15,581 bases of DNA from Candidatus Gastranaerophilales bacterium (lineage in GTDB: Bacteria > Cyanobacteriota > Vampirovibrionia > Gastranaerophilales > Gastranaerophilaceae). The notes under the pieces are model-generated. The model was given only the letters and a program-made list of their open reading frames with translations. It was not told where the DNA came from and made no database searches. The stretch covers positions 1 to 15,581 of the forward strand of contig CANQLK010000025.1 in assembly GCA_947624665.1 (NCBI GenBank). Reading direction: 5' to 3'. Of the stretch, positions 6,957-14,131 are shown piece by piece. The translations under genes and the position numbers were made by a program. The stretch's first letter is position 1; each line of letters starts with the position of its first letter.

Positions 6957-7477
6957 TAATCTAGCTCTATTATGTTTTTTGACGGTGTATTTGAAGTATT
7001 CGCTTTTATATTCATCAATATATTAGACCACTGTCCGAAAATATTTTGAGAATAATGAGGCATTTTATTTATATACGAAGCAAAAATTATTCCTTGAGGG
7101 CCTTGGAATGCTCTTTGTACCGTACAGGTATTTTTTACCCTGCTGCACCACGTTATCATCGCATCATTCATATCCTGAAAGACGTATTCGGGCATGATAT
7201 CGGGATAATTGTTTTTGTCCTTGCCAAGCTGCCTGTGAAGCATTGATAAAGCCGAAATATCGTTATTTTTGAGTATTTTTTCCGATAACACAAGCATTTC
7301 GGTATAGTTTTCACCTGTTTGATTATAAGGCACGTAGCATTTTTTTGAAGCAACACCGTCAGGACTCATAACCTTGTGCCAGCCTTCGTTCGGGAAATCA
7401 AAAATCAATGAGTCTTTAGCTGATACGTTTATTTGAGTTAAAAATAAAGCCGTTAAAATAATTATTATTTTTTTCAT
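6956..7477 (-). CDS. Small secreted or periplasmic protein of unknown function
   Basis: I do not recognise this 173-residue protein. It has a clear Sec signal peptide: Lys2-Lys3, a hydrophobic run at 4-15 and a likely cleavage after NVSA at residue 20. The mature part is soluble, with about 150 residues, three cysteines (47, 111, 118) and a pair of tryptophans near 110 and 150. Cys111 and Cys118 could form a short disulfide loop. It starts one base inside the stop of the NIF3-like gene and ends one base inside rsmD. It is therefore embedded in a housekeeping operon, although its own role is probably in the envelope. No catalytic motif is evident. Confidence 0.85.
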   Translation of the reverse strand: MKKIIIILTALFLTQINVSAKDSLIFDFPNEGWHKVMSPDGVASKKCYVPYNQTGENYTEMLVLSEKILKNNDISALSMLHRQLGKDKNNYPDIMPEYVFQDMNDAMITWCSRVKNTCTVQRAFQGPQGIIFASYINKMPHYSQNIFGQWSNILMNIKANTSNTPSKNIIELD

Positions 7478-8211
7478 TATAAAAGCTCCCAGGCAGGACT
7501 TTCTTCTGCCGTATATATCTCTACATATTCATCTTTTAATATATTTTTAAAGATTTCTACAACAAACTTTTCACTGTAAAAATGACCAAGGTCAATAACC
7601 GTCATTTTATTGGCATTTAATGCTTGATGATGTTTTAAATCCCCTGTTATAAATACATCGATTCCGATTTTTTCCAAATCCTTAATGTATTCCGAACCCG
7701 AACCCGAGCAAAATGCGATAGAGCGGTATGTTTTTCTTTTACTGTTGACTACACGAATACTCGGCAGGCTGAACAGCGTTTTGAGTTCGGCTATTAATTT
7801 TGAAAAATTCATTTCTTTTTCAAACTGTTTATATTTAATGAATTCAAAAGCCGTATCAAGATTATTAAACCCGCATTTTTCGGCTAAATATTCGCTGACT
7901 CCGCCTTCTGCTATATCCAAATTTGTGTGTGCGGAATATATTTGTATATTGTTTTGTATTGCTTTTATTATGTATGGAGCATCTATTCGTTTTATTGCAT
8001 TAAAGAAAACGGGATGATGAGAAATTATTAAATCACATTGCTTATTAATCGCTTCTTCAACAACGGAAGGAGTTACATCCAAAGCAAGCAATATTTTATT
8101 TGTTTCTTCTATCCCCAGATTAATCTGCCAGCCTGAATTATCCCATTGCTGCATTGTATCTAACGGTGCAAATTCTTCTATTTTTTTTATTATTTTACTT
8201 ACCTGTTCCAT
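7477..8211 (-). CDS. NIF3-like dinuclear metal-centre protein (YbgI/YqfO family)
   Basis: Members bind two metal ions and are often annotated as GTP cyclohydrolase I type 2 homologues; their true role is unsettled. The product has 244 residues, the short bacterial form without the inserted PII-like domain. Metal ligands are visible: His65-His66 in SHHPVFF, Asp99 in HTNLD (95-99), and His210 and Glu214 in LGHFYSEK. GDLKHHQA near 190-197 is also typical. The gene overlaps the end of coaBC by 17 bases, and its stop overlaps the next start by one base, so it belongs to the gmk-coaBC operon. Confidence 0.92.
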   Translation of the reverse strand: MEQVSKIIKKIEEFAPLDTMQQWDNSGWQINLGIEETNKILLALDVTPSVVEEAINKQCDLIISHHPVFFNAIKRIDAPYIIKAIQNNIQIYSAHTNLDIAEGGVSEYLAEKCGFNNLDTAFEFIKYKQFEKEMNFSKLIAELKTLFSLPSIRVVNSKRKTYRSIAFCSGSGSEYIKDLEKIGIDVFITGDLKHHQALNANKMTVIDLGHFYSEKFVVEIFKNILKDEYVEIYTAEESPAWELL

Positions 8212-9379
8212 ATATTTTCCCTAAAATTTCTTCTGCCGCATTTAATTTATCTGTTTTTTCAATATGGTATGTATTAAGTTCTTTATCTATTATATACAAT
8301 TCATTGTAATTTGACGAGAAGCCGATATCTTTTTTTGAAATATCATTTGCGCAAATAAAATCACAGCCTTTTTTTATGATTTTTTCTTTTGCATTTTCAA
8401 GTAAATTCTGACTTTCTGCGCAGAAGCCTATAACAATTTGATTTTTGTTTTTTATACTTGAAATTTCCTTTAAAATATCGGGATTTTCAATAAGTTCAAG
8501 CGTTAAAGGATTACCGTCTTTTTTTATTTTTTGCAAGGATTTATTTTTAACTTTATAGTCGCTTACTGCAGCTGCCATAATTAAAGAGTGAGCATTTTCA
8601 AACTCTTTTTTTACTGCGGAATACATATCTTCTGCGGATTTAACATTAATAACCTTATAATTTTTTTGGGTTTCAACAGTAGAAATTAAAACCACATCCG
8701 CCCCATGCCTGTAGGCAGTATCAGCTAAAGCAATTCCCATTTTTCCTGAGCTGTAATTTCCTATATAACGAACACTATCAATTTCTTCAACGGTTCCCCC
8801 TGCTGTTATAACTATTTTTTTACCTTTAAGATATTGATTGGGAATAAGTTTAATTTTAACCGTTTCATAAATGACGTTAATATCGGCAAGTCTGCCTTTA
8901 CCGTTAGTTCCGCAGGCAAGAAAGCCCGTTTCGGGTTCTATTATATCTATTCCTCTTTTCTTTAGTGTCTGAATATTTTTTACGGTCGCAGGATTTTCCC
9001 ACATATTAGTATTCATACAAGGAGCAATAACAACCTGTTTTTTATATGCGCAGAATGTTGATGTTAAAAGATTATCGCATATTCCGAGTGCTAATTTGGC
9101 AATAGTGTTTGCACTTGCAGGTGCTATCAAAAAAATATCCGCTTCATCAGTCAATGCAATATGCTCGGGTTTATATTCCTGTATATTAAATTGCTCTATT
9201 GCTACAGGATTTTGGCTTAATGCTTCAAGTGTTGTTTTTGTAACAAAATTGAGTGCGTTAGGAGTAACAACCACTTTAACATTAGCGTTTTCCTTTTTAA
9301 ACATACGTATAACTTCACATATTTTATATGCGGCTATTGCTCCTGTTATACCTATTAAAACAGTTTTACCCGTCAGCAT
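8195..9379 (-). CDS. coaBC: Bifunctional phosphopantothenoylcysteine decarboxylase / phosphopantothenate-cysteine ligase
   Basis: CoaBC carries out two middle steps of coenzyme A synthesis: joining cysteine to 4'-phosphopantothenate, then decarboxylating it with FMN. It has 394 residues, normal length. The CoaC half (about 1-180) shows catalytic His73, PASANTIAKLA, PCMNTNMW at 120-127 and Cys156 in GFLACGTNGKGRL. The usual PAMN motif has Cys in place of Ala here. The CoaB half begins near 185 with VITAGGTVEEID. It holds VRYIGNYSSGKMG including Asn208, the lysine-rich KIKK at 284-287 and the CTP-region GFCAES. The start overlaps the end of gmk by 14 bases, and no separate Shine-Dalgarno site is needed. 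Confidence 0.95.
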   Translation of the reverse strand: MLTGKTVLIGITGAIAAYKICEVIRMFKKENANVKVVVTPNALNFVTKTTLEALSQNPVAIEQFNIQEYKPEHIALTDEADIFLIAPASANTIAKLALGICDNLLTSTFCAYKKQVVIAPCMNTNMWENPATVKNIQTLKKRGIDIIEPETGFLACGTNGKGRLADINVIYETVKIKLIPNQYLKGKKIVITAGGTVEEIDSVRYIGNYSSGKMGIALADTAYRHGADVVLISTVETQKNYKVINVKSAEDMYSAVKKEFENAHSLIMAAAVSDYKVKNKSLQKIKKDGNPLTLELIENPDILKEISSIKNKNQIVIGFCAESQNLLENAKEKIIKKGCDFICANDISKKDIGFSSNYNELYIIDKELNTYHIEKTDKLNAAEEILGKIYGTGK

Positions 9380-9938
9380 TCTCTTTCCTCTTTGAATTGA
9401 ATATATTTTGAAGATTTAATAGCGCATTCTCCAATTTATCATTGATTATTCGGTAATCAAAATTTTTGCCCTCTTCAATTTCTCTGTTTACTTCGTGCAA
9501 TCTTTTTTGAATAGCCTCTTCACTTTCGGTATGTCTGCCTCTTAATCTTGCTTCAAGTTCTTCAATGGAGGGGGGCATAATAAAAATACTTATTGCTTCA
9601 GGCATGGCTGTTTTAACCTGCTTTGCACCTTGCACTTCAATTTCAAGTATTAAATCAATTCCTTTATTGAGAGTTTTTTCTACAAAGCTTTTTTTTGTAC
9701 CGTATAAATTCCCGCTAAACTCAGCCCATTCCAGAAATTCATTATTATCAACGGATTTTTTAAAATCATCTCTTGAAACAAAAAAGTAATTTATACCGTC
9801 TTTTTCGCCTTCTCTGGGCGCTCTTGTTGTTGCCGAAACAGACAACTTTATTTCGGGATTTTTTTCTAAGAAAAGCTTTAAAAGCGTTCCTTTCCCTACT
9901 CCCGAACAGCCTGCTATTATATATAAATTACCCTTCAT
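9366..9938 (-). CDS. gmk: Guanylate kinase
   Basis: This enzyme phosphorylates GMP to GDP with ATP, an essential step of guanine nucleotide supply. It has 190 residues, normal length. Seen: the P-loop GCSGVGKGT at 10-18; the GMP-binding stretch SVSATTRAPREGEKDGINY near 33-51; LEIEVQGA near 97-104; and the lid arginines in RLRGRHTES near 131-139. The P-loop position usually Pro (GPSG) is Cys11. The ATG at 9938 follows AAGGA. It is the promoter-proximal gene of gmk-coaBC-NIF3-secreted protein-rsmD, where every junction overlaps. Confidence 0.96.
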   Translation of the reverse strand: MKGNLYIIAGCSGVGKGTLLKLFLEKNPEIKLSVSATTRAPREGEKDGINYFFVSRDDFKKSVDNNEFLEWAEFSGNLYGTKKSFVEKTLNKGIDLILEIEVQGAKQVKTAMPEAISIFIMPPSIEELEARLRGRHTESEEAIQKRLHEVNREIEEGKNFDYRIINDKLENALLNLQNIFNSKRKENADG

Positions 9939-9968
9939 TATTTTTCCTTATTTAGTTAATTTTTATAG

Positions 9969-9974
9969 ATTATA
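9969..9974 (-). promoter_or_regulatory. Promoter of the gmk operon (-10 box)
   Basis: A perfect TATAAT on the minus strand lies 30 bases upstream of the gmk ATG. The best -35 at 17 bases (TGGAAT) is poor. The region is the divergent gap between gmk and the aldo/keto reductase operon. Confidence 0.45.
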
Positions 9975-10045
9975 CCTGAATAACAGCTAATATTCCACTA
10001 TTTTTTATTTTTTCAATTTTTCTTTTAAAATAACGTTGTAATTAC

Positions 10046-10075
10046 TTGACTAAAAATTAATAATGTAAAAATAAT
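10046..10075 (+). promoter_or_regulatory. Promoter of the reductase-polyferredoxin-Tat operon, with a short direct repeat
   Basis: TTGACT (10046-10051), a strong -35, is followed after 18 bases by AATAAT (10070-10075), a five-of-six -10. The sequence TAATGTAA occurs twice (10061-10068 and 10072-10079), 11 bases apart. That is one helical turn, which could be a regulator site. Palindromes AACGTT and GTAATTAC lie just upstream. The gene start at 10106 has AAGGA in front. Confidence 0.45.
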
Positions 10076-10105
10076 GTAATATAGTTACTAATAAAAGGAA
10101 AAGAT

Positions 10106-11325
10106 ATGAAACGCCGTGAATTTATATTAAACTCAATGCTTGCAGTCGGTGGAAGTGCACTTCTTACAACAGGCTGCGGTAAAAAAGAAATAATCAAAAA
10201 AGAAGGTCAGATTGCAAAACGTAAATTCAAAGATTTGGAAATTCCTTTGTTAGGATTTGGCTGTATGCGTCTTCCTATGAATAAAAATGAAATCGATATG
10301 GTTGAACTGGATAAAATGGCTGAATATGCTATGGCTCACGGCGCTAACTATTTTGATACCGCTTATATGTATGTCGAAGGTAAATCTGAAAATGCAATAG
10401 GCAAAGTTTTGAAAAAATACGACAGAAGTTCATTTATATTAGCTGATAAAAGTCCTATTTATAAAATGAATTCAAGAGAAGACGTAAGAAAAATATTTGA
10501 TGAACAAAGAAAAAATGTCAGGTGGATTATTTTGACTTTTATATGTGCCATAACATTAACGCAAACACAGTTGAGCAATACAGAAATGTTAAAATGGTTG
10601 AAGAACTTGCAAAGCTTAAAGATGAAGGTTTGATTAAGTATTTTGGTTTTTCCTTCCACGGTACTCCTGAAATTTTACAAGAGGTGGTAAAAGACTATAA
10701 TTGGGATTTTGCCCAATTGCAGGTTAATTATTTGGATTGGGATGTGGTTAAAGCGCATGAACAGTATAATATTGTACAAGAATTAGGTATTCCGGTAACT
10801 GTTATGGAACCTTTAAGAGGCGGAGGTCTTGTTAATTTAAGCGAAAAAGCCATGGCAAAATTAAAAGAAAATTACCCGAATTCCTCGCCTGCCGAGTTCG
10901 GCTTAAGATGGGCAGCAAGCCAAAAGAATGTTGTAACAGTCCTATCAGGCATGAGTAACTTAACTCAAATGAAAGAAAATATAGCCACATTTGAAAACTT
11001 TACGCCTATGAGCGAAGAAGAAATAAAAGTAGCTGATGAAATAGCTAAGATTATTCAATCCCAAGGCGAAATCAACTGCACAGCTTGTAAGTACTGTATG
11101 GAGGTCTGCCCGAAAGGTATTAATATTCCCGCTATATTCTCTTTATATAACCAATATAAAGTTACAAACAGTGCGTTTCACTTAAAAATTTATTATGAAA
11201 CCCTTAGTGAAAGCGAAAGAGCAAATAATTGTATAAAATGCGGATTATGTAATAAAAACTGTCCGCAAAACCTTCCTATACCTGATTTATTGGCACAGGT
11301 TCAAAAAGATTATGAAAAAGCTTAA
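10106..11325 (+). pseudogene. Tat-signal aldo/keto reductase with two [4Fe-4S] ferredoxin clusters (frameshifted)
   Basis: Two frames read as one 406-residue protein. Residues 1-24 are a Tat lipoprotein signal: KRREFI, a hydrophobic run, then LTTGC with Cys24 as the lipidation candidate. The aldo/keto reductase barrel follows with its tetrad intact: Asp84 and Tyr89 in YFDTAYMY, Lys115 in ADKSP and His149 in YMCHN. The C-terminal ferredoxin domain has Cys325/328/331/335 and Cys376/379/382/386. The frame breaks at A10510-10515 (AGAAAAAATGT). One extra A, or a -1 shift on the canonical slippery heptamer A AAA AAT, joins it to CQVDYFDFY, as conserved in the family. Without it the product stops at 10633. 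It may be a real mutation, an assembly error or programmed frameshifting, so 'pseudogene' is a cautious label. The gene lies upstream of a polyferredoxin and tatAC. Confidence 0.85.
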
Positions 11326-11337
11326 TGTGAGTTAATT

Positions 11338-12618
11338 ATGAAAAATATATTGTATAAGTTAAGATTAATTATTGCTTGTTTAATATTAATTCTTTGTATT
11401 TTAGCTGTTACGGGAATATTTTATCCCGTTAAGGTTTTAGACCTTCAATTTACGCCTCTTCTGCAAAGAGTTTTTGTTGATTTTTCAATAATATCTTTAA
11501 GCCTTTTAACTTTAATAATTGTTATAACACTGCTGTTCGGAAGAATATATTGTTCAATGCTATGTCCTTTAGGAATTTTTCAGGATTTATTATTGCTTAT
11601 AATAAAAAAAGAAGGCGAATACAGAAAAAATCTTCCTTTTAAATATTTCATAGCCGCATTATCATTCGGATTTTTAATCGGTTCAAATGTATTAATTTTA
11701 AGATATACAGACCCTTATACATATTTTGGTTCGGCTGTTTCGTTATCTTTAATCGGTTTGATTGCTATTGCAGTTGTGATAATACTTACAATATTAAAAT
11801 CAAGACTTTTTTGTACTGATATTTGCCCCGTTGGTGCAGTTTTAGGACTTATTTCAAAAATTTCAATTTTTAAAATGTATATAAATAAAAAAGAATGCCT
11901 TTCATGCGGAATGTGCGAAAGAAACTGTCCTTCAGGCTGTATAGACCTGAATGAAGAAGAGATTGACAATGTTACCTGTGTTAAATGTTTAAAATGCCTG
12001 CCAAATTGCCCTAAAGGCGCTCTTACATTCGGTATTAAACCTAAAGAAGAATTAAAATTCAATATAAAAAGACGTGATTTTATAACAACTTCAGCTGCGC
12101 TTGTACTTTTTTCAGGCATGATAAAAGCAGGAGTTGAATTTTCCAAAAAAGCAGGTTCAAAAATAAAAGATATTATACTTCCCCCGGGGAGTATTGATAA
12201 AAAAAGAATGCTCAACACATGCCTGAATTGCAACTTATGTATAAATTCATGCCCGTCTAAAATACTTTCAAAAGCTGATGAAAGCTTTAATGCAGTTCAT
12301 ATAGATTATTCAAAGGGTAAGAGATTTTGTGAATTTGATTGCAAAAAATGCTCAGAAGTATGCCCATCAGGTGCCATAAAACGAATAACATTAGAAGAAA
12401 AACAAAATACAAGAATAGCAATGGCGGTAATTAATCAGGAAAATTGCAATTCTTGCGAAATATGTATAAATGAGTGTCCTGTAAATGCGATAACGAAACA
12501 GGATAATCAAAAATCCGTTATTGATGCTTCAAAGTGTATAGGCTGCGGGAAATGTAAAACAGTCTGCGGTTTTAATGCAATAGAAGTATTTGCGGTAAAT
12601 GAACAAAGAGTATTATAA
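11338..12618 (+). CDS. Fused NapH/NapG-like membrane polyferredoxin with an internal twin-arginine motif
   Basis: This 426-residue iron-sulfur protein probably carries electrons across the cytoplasmic membrane. Residues 1-155 hold four transmembrane helices (about 10-30, 47-68, 102-122, 133-154) with the NapH/CcoG-type motifs Cys72-xxx-Cys76-Pro and Cys159-xxx-Cys163-Pro. Two ferredoxin clusters follow (Cys187/190/193/197 and Cys214/217/220/224). Next comes FNIKRRDFITTS (Arg245-Arg246), then a fifth hydrophobic helix (about 251-268). The last part has four more Cys groups (295/298/301/305, 331/335/338/342, 370/373/376/380, 400/403/406/410). With the N-terminus inside, the first two clusters face the cytoplasm and the last four the periplasm. 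The C-terminal part looks like NapG joined to NapH. It begins 12 bases after the reductase stop, with a weak GTGAG site. tatA and tatC follow. Confidence 0.88.
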   Translation: MKNILYKLRLIIACLILILCILAVTGIFYPVKVLDLQFTPLLQRVFVDFSIISLSLLTLIIVITLLFGRIYCSMLCPLGIFQDLLLLIIKKEGEYRKNLPFKYFIAALSFGFLIGSNVLILRYTDPYTYFGSAVSLSLIGLIAIAVVIILTILKSRLFCTDICPVGAVLGLISKISIFKMYINKKECLSCGMCERNCPSGCIDLNEEEIDNVTCVKCLKCLPNCPKGALTFGIKPKEELKFNIKRRDFITTSAALVLFSGMIKAGVEFSKKAGSKIKDIILPPGSIDKKRMLNTCLNCNLCINSCPSKILSKADESFNAVHIDYSKGKRFCEFDCKKCSEVCPSGAIKRITLEEKQNTRIAMAVINQENCNSCEICINECPVNAITKQDNQKSVIDASKCIGCGKCKTVCGFNAIEVFAVNEQRVL

Positions 12619-12639
12619 TTAATTAAAAAGGAGAAATTT

Positions 12640-12855
12640 ATGTCACTGGGTTTACCTGAAATAATATTAATTGCGGTTGTAATACTATTGTTATTCGGCG
12701 GGAAAAGAATTCCCGAGCTTGCAAAGGCACTGGGCAGAGCCAACTATGAATATAAAAAAGCTAAAGAACTTATAAAAAAAGAAACAGAAGAAATTAAAAA
12801 TGAAATAGAAGACAGTCAGCCAAAGCCCGAAGAATATAAACCCAATGATGTTTAA
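12640..12855 (+). CDS. tatA: Sec-independent protein translocase TatA
   Basis: TatA forms the pore-like assembly that moves folded, cofactor-bearing proteins across the membrane. The 71-residue protein has a short transmembrane helix (about 5-20) with polar Glu7 near its start. The hinge FGGKRIPELAKALGRA follows at 19-34, then an amphipathic helix and a charged tail. A strong AAGGAG site precedes the ATG. It lies 21 bases after the polyferredoxin and three bases before tatC. Only one TatA/TatB-type gene is present, so this is a minimal TatAC pair unless other copies exist elsewhere. Confidence 0.95.
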   Translation: MSLGLPEIILIAVVILLLFGGKRIPELAKALGRANYEYKKAKELIKKETEEIKNEIEDSQPKPEEYKPNDV

Positions 12856-12858
12856 TAT

Positions 12859-13581
12859 ATGACAAACGAAGAGAATCAAGATGAAAGTTTTATATCGCAC
12901 TTGGAAGCTTTAAGACAAACTCTCTTAAAGTGCCTGTATTCACTTGCGATTGTTTTTCCCGTTACTTTTTATTTTGCACCAAAAATCCTTAATTCTTTAA
13001 TAAATATAATATTAGGTTCCGCAAAAATAAGCCTAAACTATTTTTCACCCGTTGAAGTGTTTATGATTCAAATAAAAATAGCACTTGTTATAGATTTAAT
13101 AATATGTTTCCCTTATATTGCAAAGCAATTATGGGATTTTATTTTACCTGCGCTTTATGATAATGAAAAAAAATTTATTAAATCTGTTGTTATACTTTCA
13201 TCTTCTTTGTTTTGCGTTGGCGTATTATTTGCGTTATTTATAATACTGCCTTTGATTATACAATTCGGACTAAGCTTTTCATCAGGTCAGATAAAAGCCG
13301 TACTGGGTATATCAAATATAATAAATCTTGTGTTGTGGATGTGCGTTGTATTCGGTTTAATGTTTCAAGTCCCTGTTATAACATATTGGTTAATTAAATC
13401 GGATATTATTTCATATAATACTATTGCTGATAAAAGACCCTACGTAATAGTAATAATATTAATATTGTCTGCCATACTGACTCCGCCTGACGTAATAAGT
13501 CAGGTGGTACTAGGTGTTCCTACTTATTTACTGTTTGAAGCAGGGTTGTTATTCTCAAAACTAAAAAACAATTCCGATTAA
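12859..13581 (+). CDS. tatC: Sec-independent protein translocase TatC
   Basis: TatC is the receptor that binds the twin-arginine signal. It has 240 residues and six predicted transmembrane helices, the normal size. Seen: SHLEALRQTL near 13-22 (N-terminal receptor region); YFSPVEVF near 61-68; LPALYDNEKK with Glu103; VFGLMFQVPV near 164-173; and ILTPPDVISQ with Asp211. The usual glutamate of the FELP/FEVP motif is Gln170 here, which is uncommon. The start is three bases after tatA without a good Shine-Dalgarno site, so it is probably translationally coupled. The operon also encodes two proteins with twin-arginine motifs, the obvious clients. Confidence 0.95.
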   Translation: MTNEENQDESFISHLEALRQTLLKCLYSLAIVFPVTFYFAPKILNSLINIILGSAKISLNYFSPVEVFMIQIKIALVIDLIICFPYIAKQLWDFILPALYDNEKKFIKSVVILSSSLFCVGVLFALFIILPLIIQFGLSFSSGQIKAVLGISNIINLVLWMCVVFGLMFQVPVITYWLIKSDIISYNTIADKRPYVIVIILILSAILTPPDVISQVVLGVPTYLLFEAGLLFSKLKNNSD

Positions 13582-13614
13582 TTTGTTACGAAATATTACA
13601 AAAAATAAAAAATA

Positions 13615-13637
13615 ATGGACTTAAAACTAAAGTTCAT
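13615..13637. other. Hairpin downstream of tatC
   Basis: ATGGACTT and AAGTTCAT form an eight-base stem (one G-T pair) with a seven-base loop. On the plus strand no T run follows, so it is not a standard terminator for tatC. It might stabilise the transcript end or mark the leader of the next gene. Confidence 0.3.
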
Positions 13638-13688
13638 TAAAAAGGATGTCGATAGTAAGTGTGTAACAAACAATAGGAGGAAAGTACA

Positions 13689-14063
13689 ATGACAAACAAT
13701 ATTAACCCTTTAAGATTCGGGATAACCGAAAACAAATATGTCATCAAAGACAAAAATGATGAACTGAACAAAAAATCAACGGAAGGGAAGCAAGGAGAAA
13801 AGCAAAACAAGGAAGTAGATTCCAAAGAAGTATTGGGATATTTGGCTGCCCAAAATTTGGATATGGTACCATTACAGGCAAAAAAGAATGTAGATGTATC
13901 CAAATACGTATCAAGCGAACAAGAAGCAAGAATAGCAGAGTTTATGAAAGGTTTTGAAGCAGATTATGACGAAGCTTTTTCTATCGCTAAGAATGAATTC
14001 CCCGAAGTTTCGGACAAATTAGCAGGTGATTTGGCACTTTCATATATTAATGCTTCATATTAG
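13689..14063 (+). CDS. Small charged protein of unknown function
   Basis: I do not recognise this 124-residue protein. It has no signal peptide or membrane segment. Residues 18-50 are very rich in Lys, Glu, Asp and Asn and should be disordered. The C-terminal half (about 70-124) looks helical, with the acidic stretch MKGFEADYDEAFSIAKNEFP. It has no cysteine. A perfect AGGAGG site seven bases before the ATG implies strong translation. A good terminator follows directly, so it is probably its own transcript or the last gene after tatC (107-base gap). It is unlikely to be a shadow frame: the strong Shine-Dalgarno site, the balanced composition and the following terminator all support it. Confidence 0.8.
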   Translation: MTNNINPLRFGITENKYVIKDKNDELNKKSTEGKQGEKQNKEVDSKEVLGYLAAQNLDMVPLQAKKNVDVSKYVSSEQEARIAEFMKGFEADYDEAFSIAKNEFPEVSDKLAGDLALSYINASY

Positions 14064-14103
14064 ATTTTCTCCCAATCCTAATATTGTTTGTTATTTTCAC
14101 ACA

Positions 14104-14131
14104 GACCGCTCAAAGTTGCGGTCTTTTTTTT
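14104..14131 (+). terminator. Rho-independent terminator
   Basis: GACCGC (14104-14109) and GCGGTC (14118-14123) form a perfect six-base GC-rich stem with an eight-base loop, followed by eight T. It ends transcription of the 124-residue gene, and perhaps of the tat operon, before the converging protease gene. Confidence 0.92.

Noticed and set aside
10522..11325. Separate short aldo/keto reductase starting at the GTG at 10522
   Set aside because: It would lack the Asp-Tyr-Lys part of the catalytic tetrad and half the barrel, and it matches seamlessly to the upstream frame. One frameshifted gene is the better reading.
13615..13637. Hairpin after tatC as a terminator
   Set aside because: No T run follows on the plus strand and the stem is AT-rich, so it is listed only as a hairpin of unknown role.
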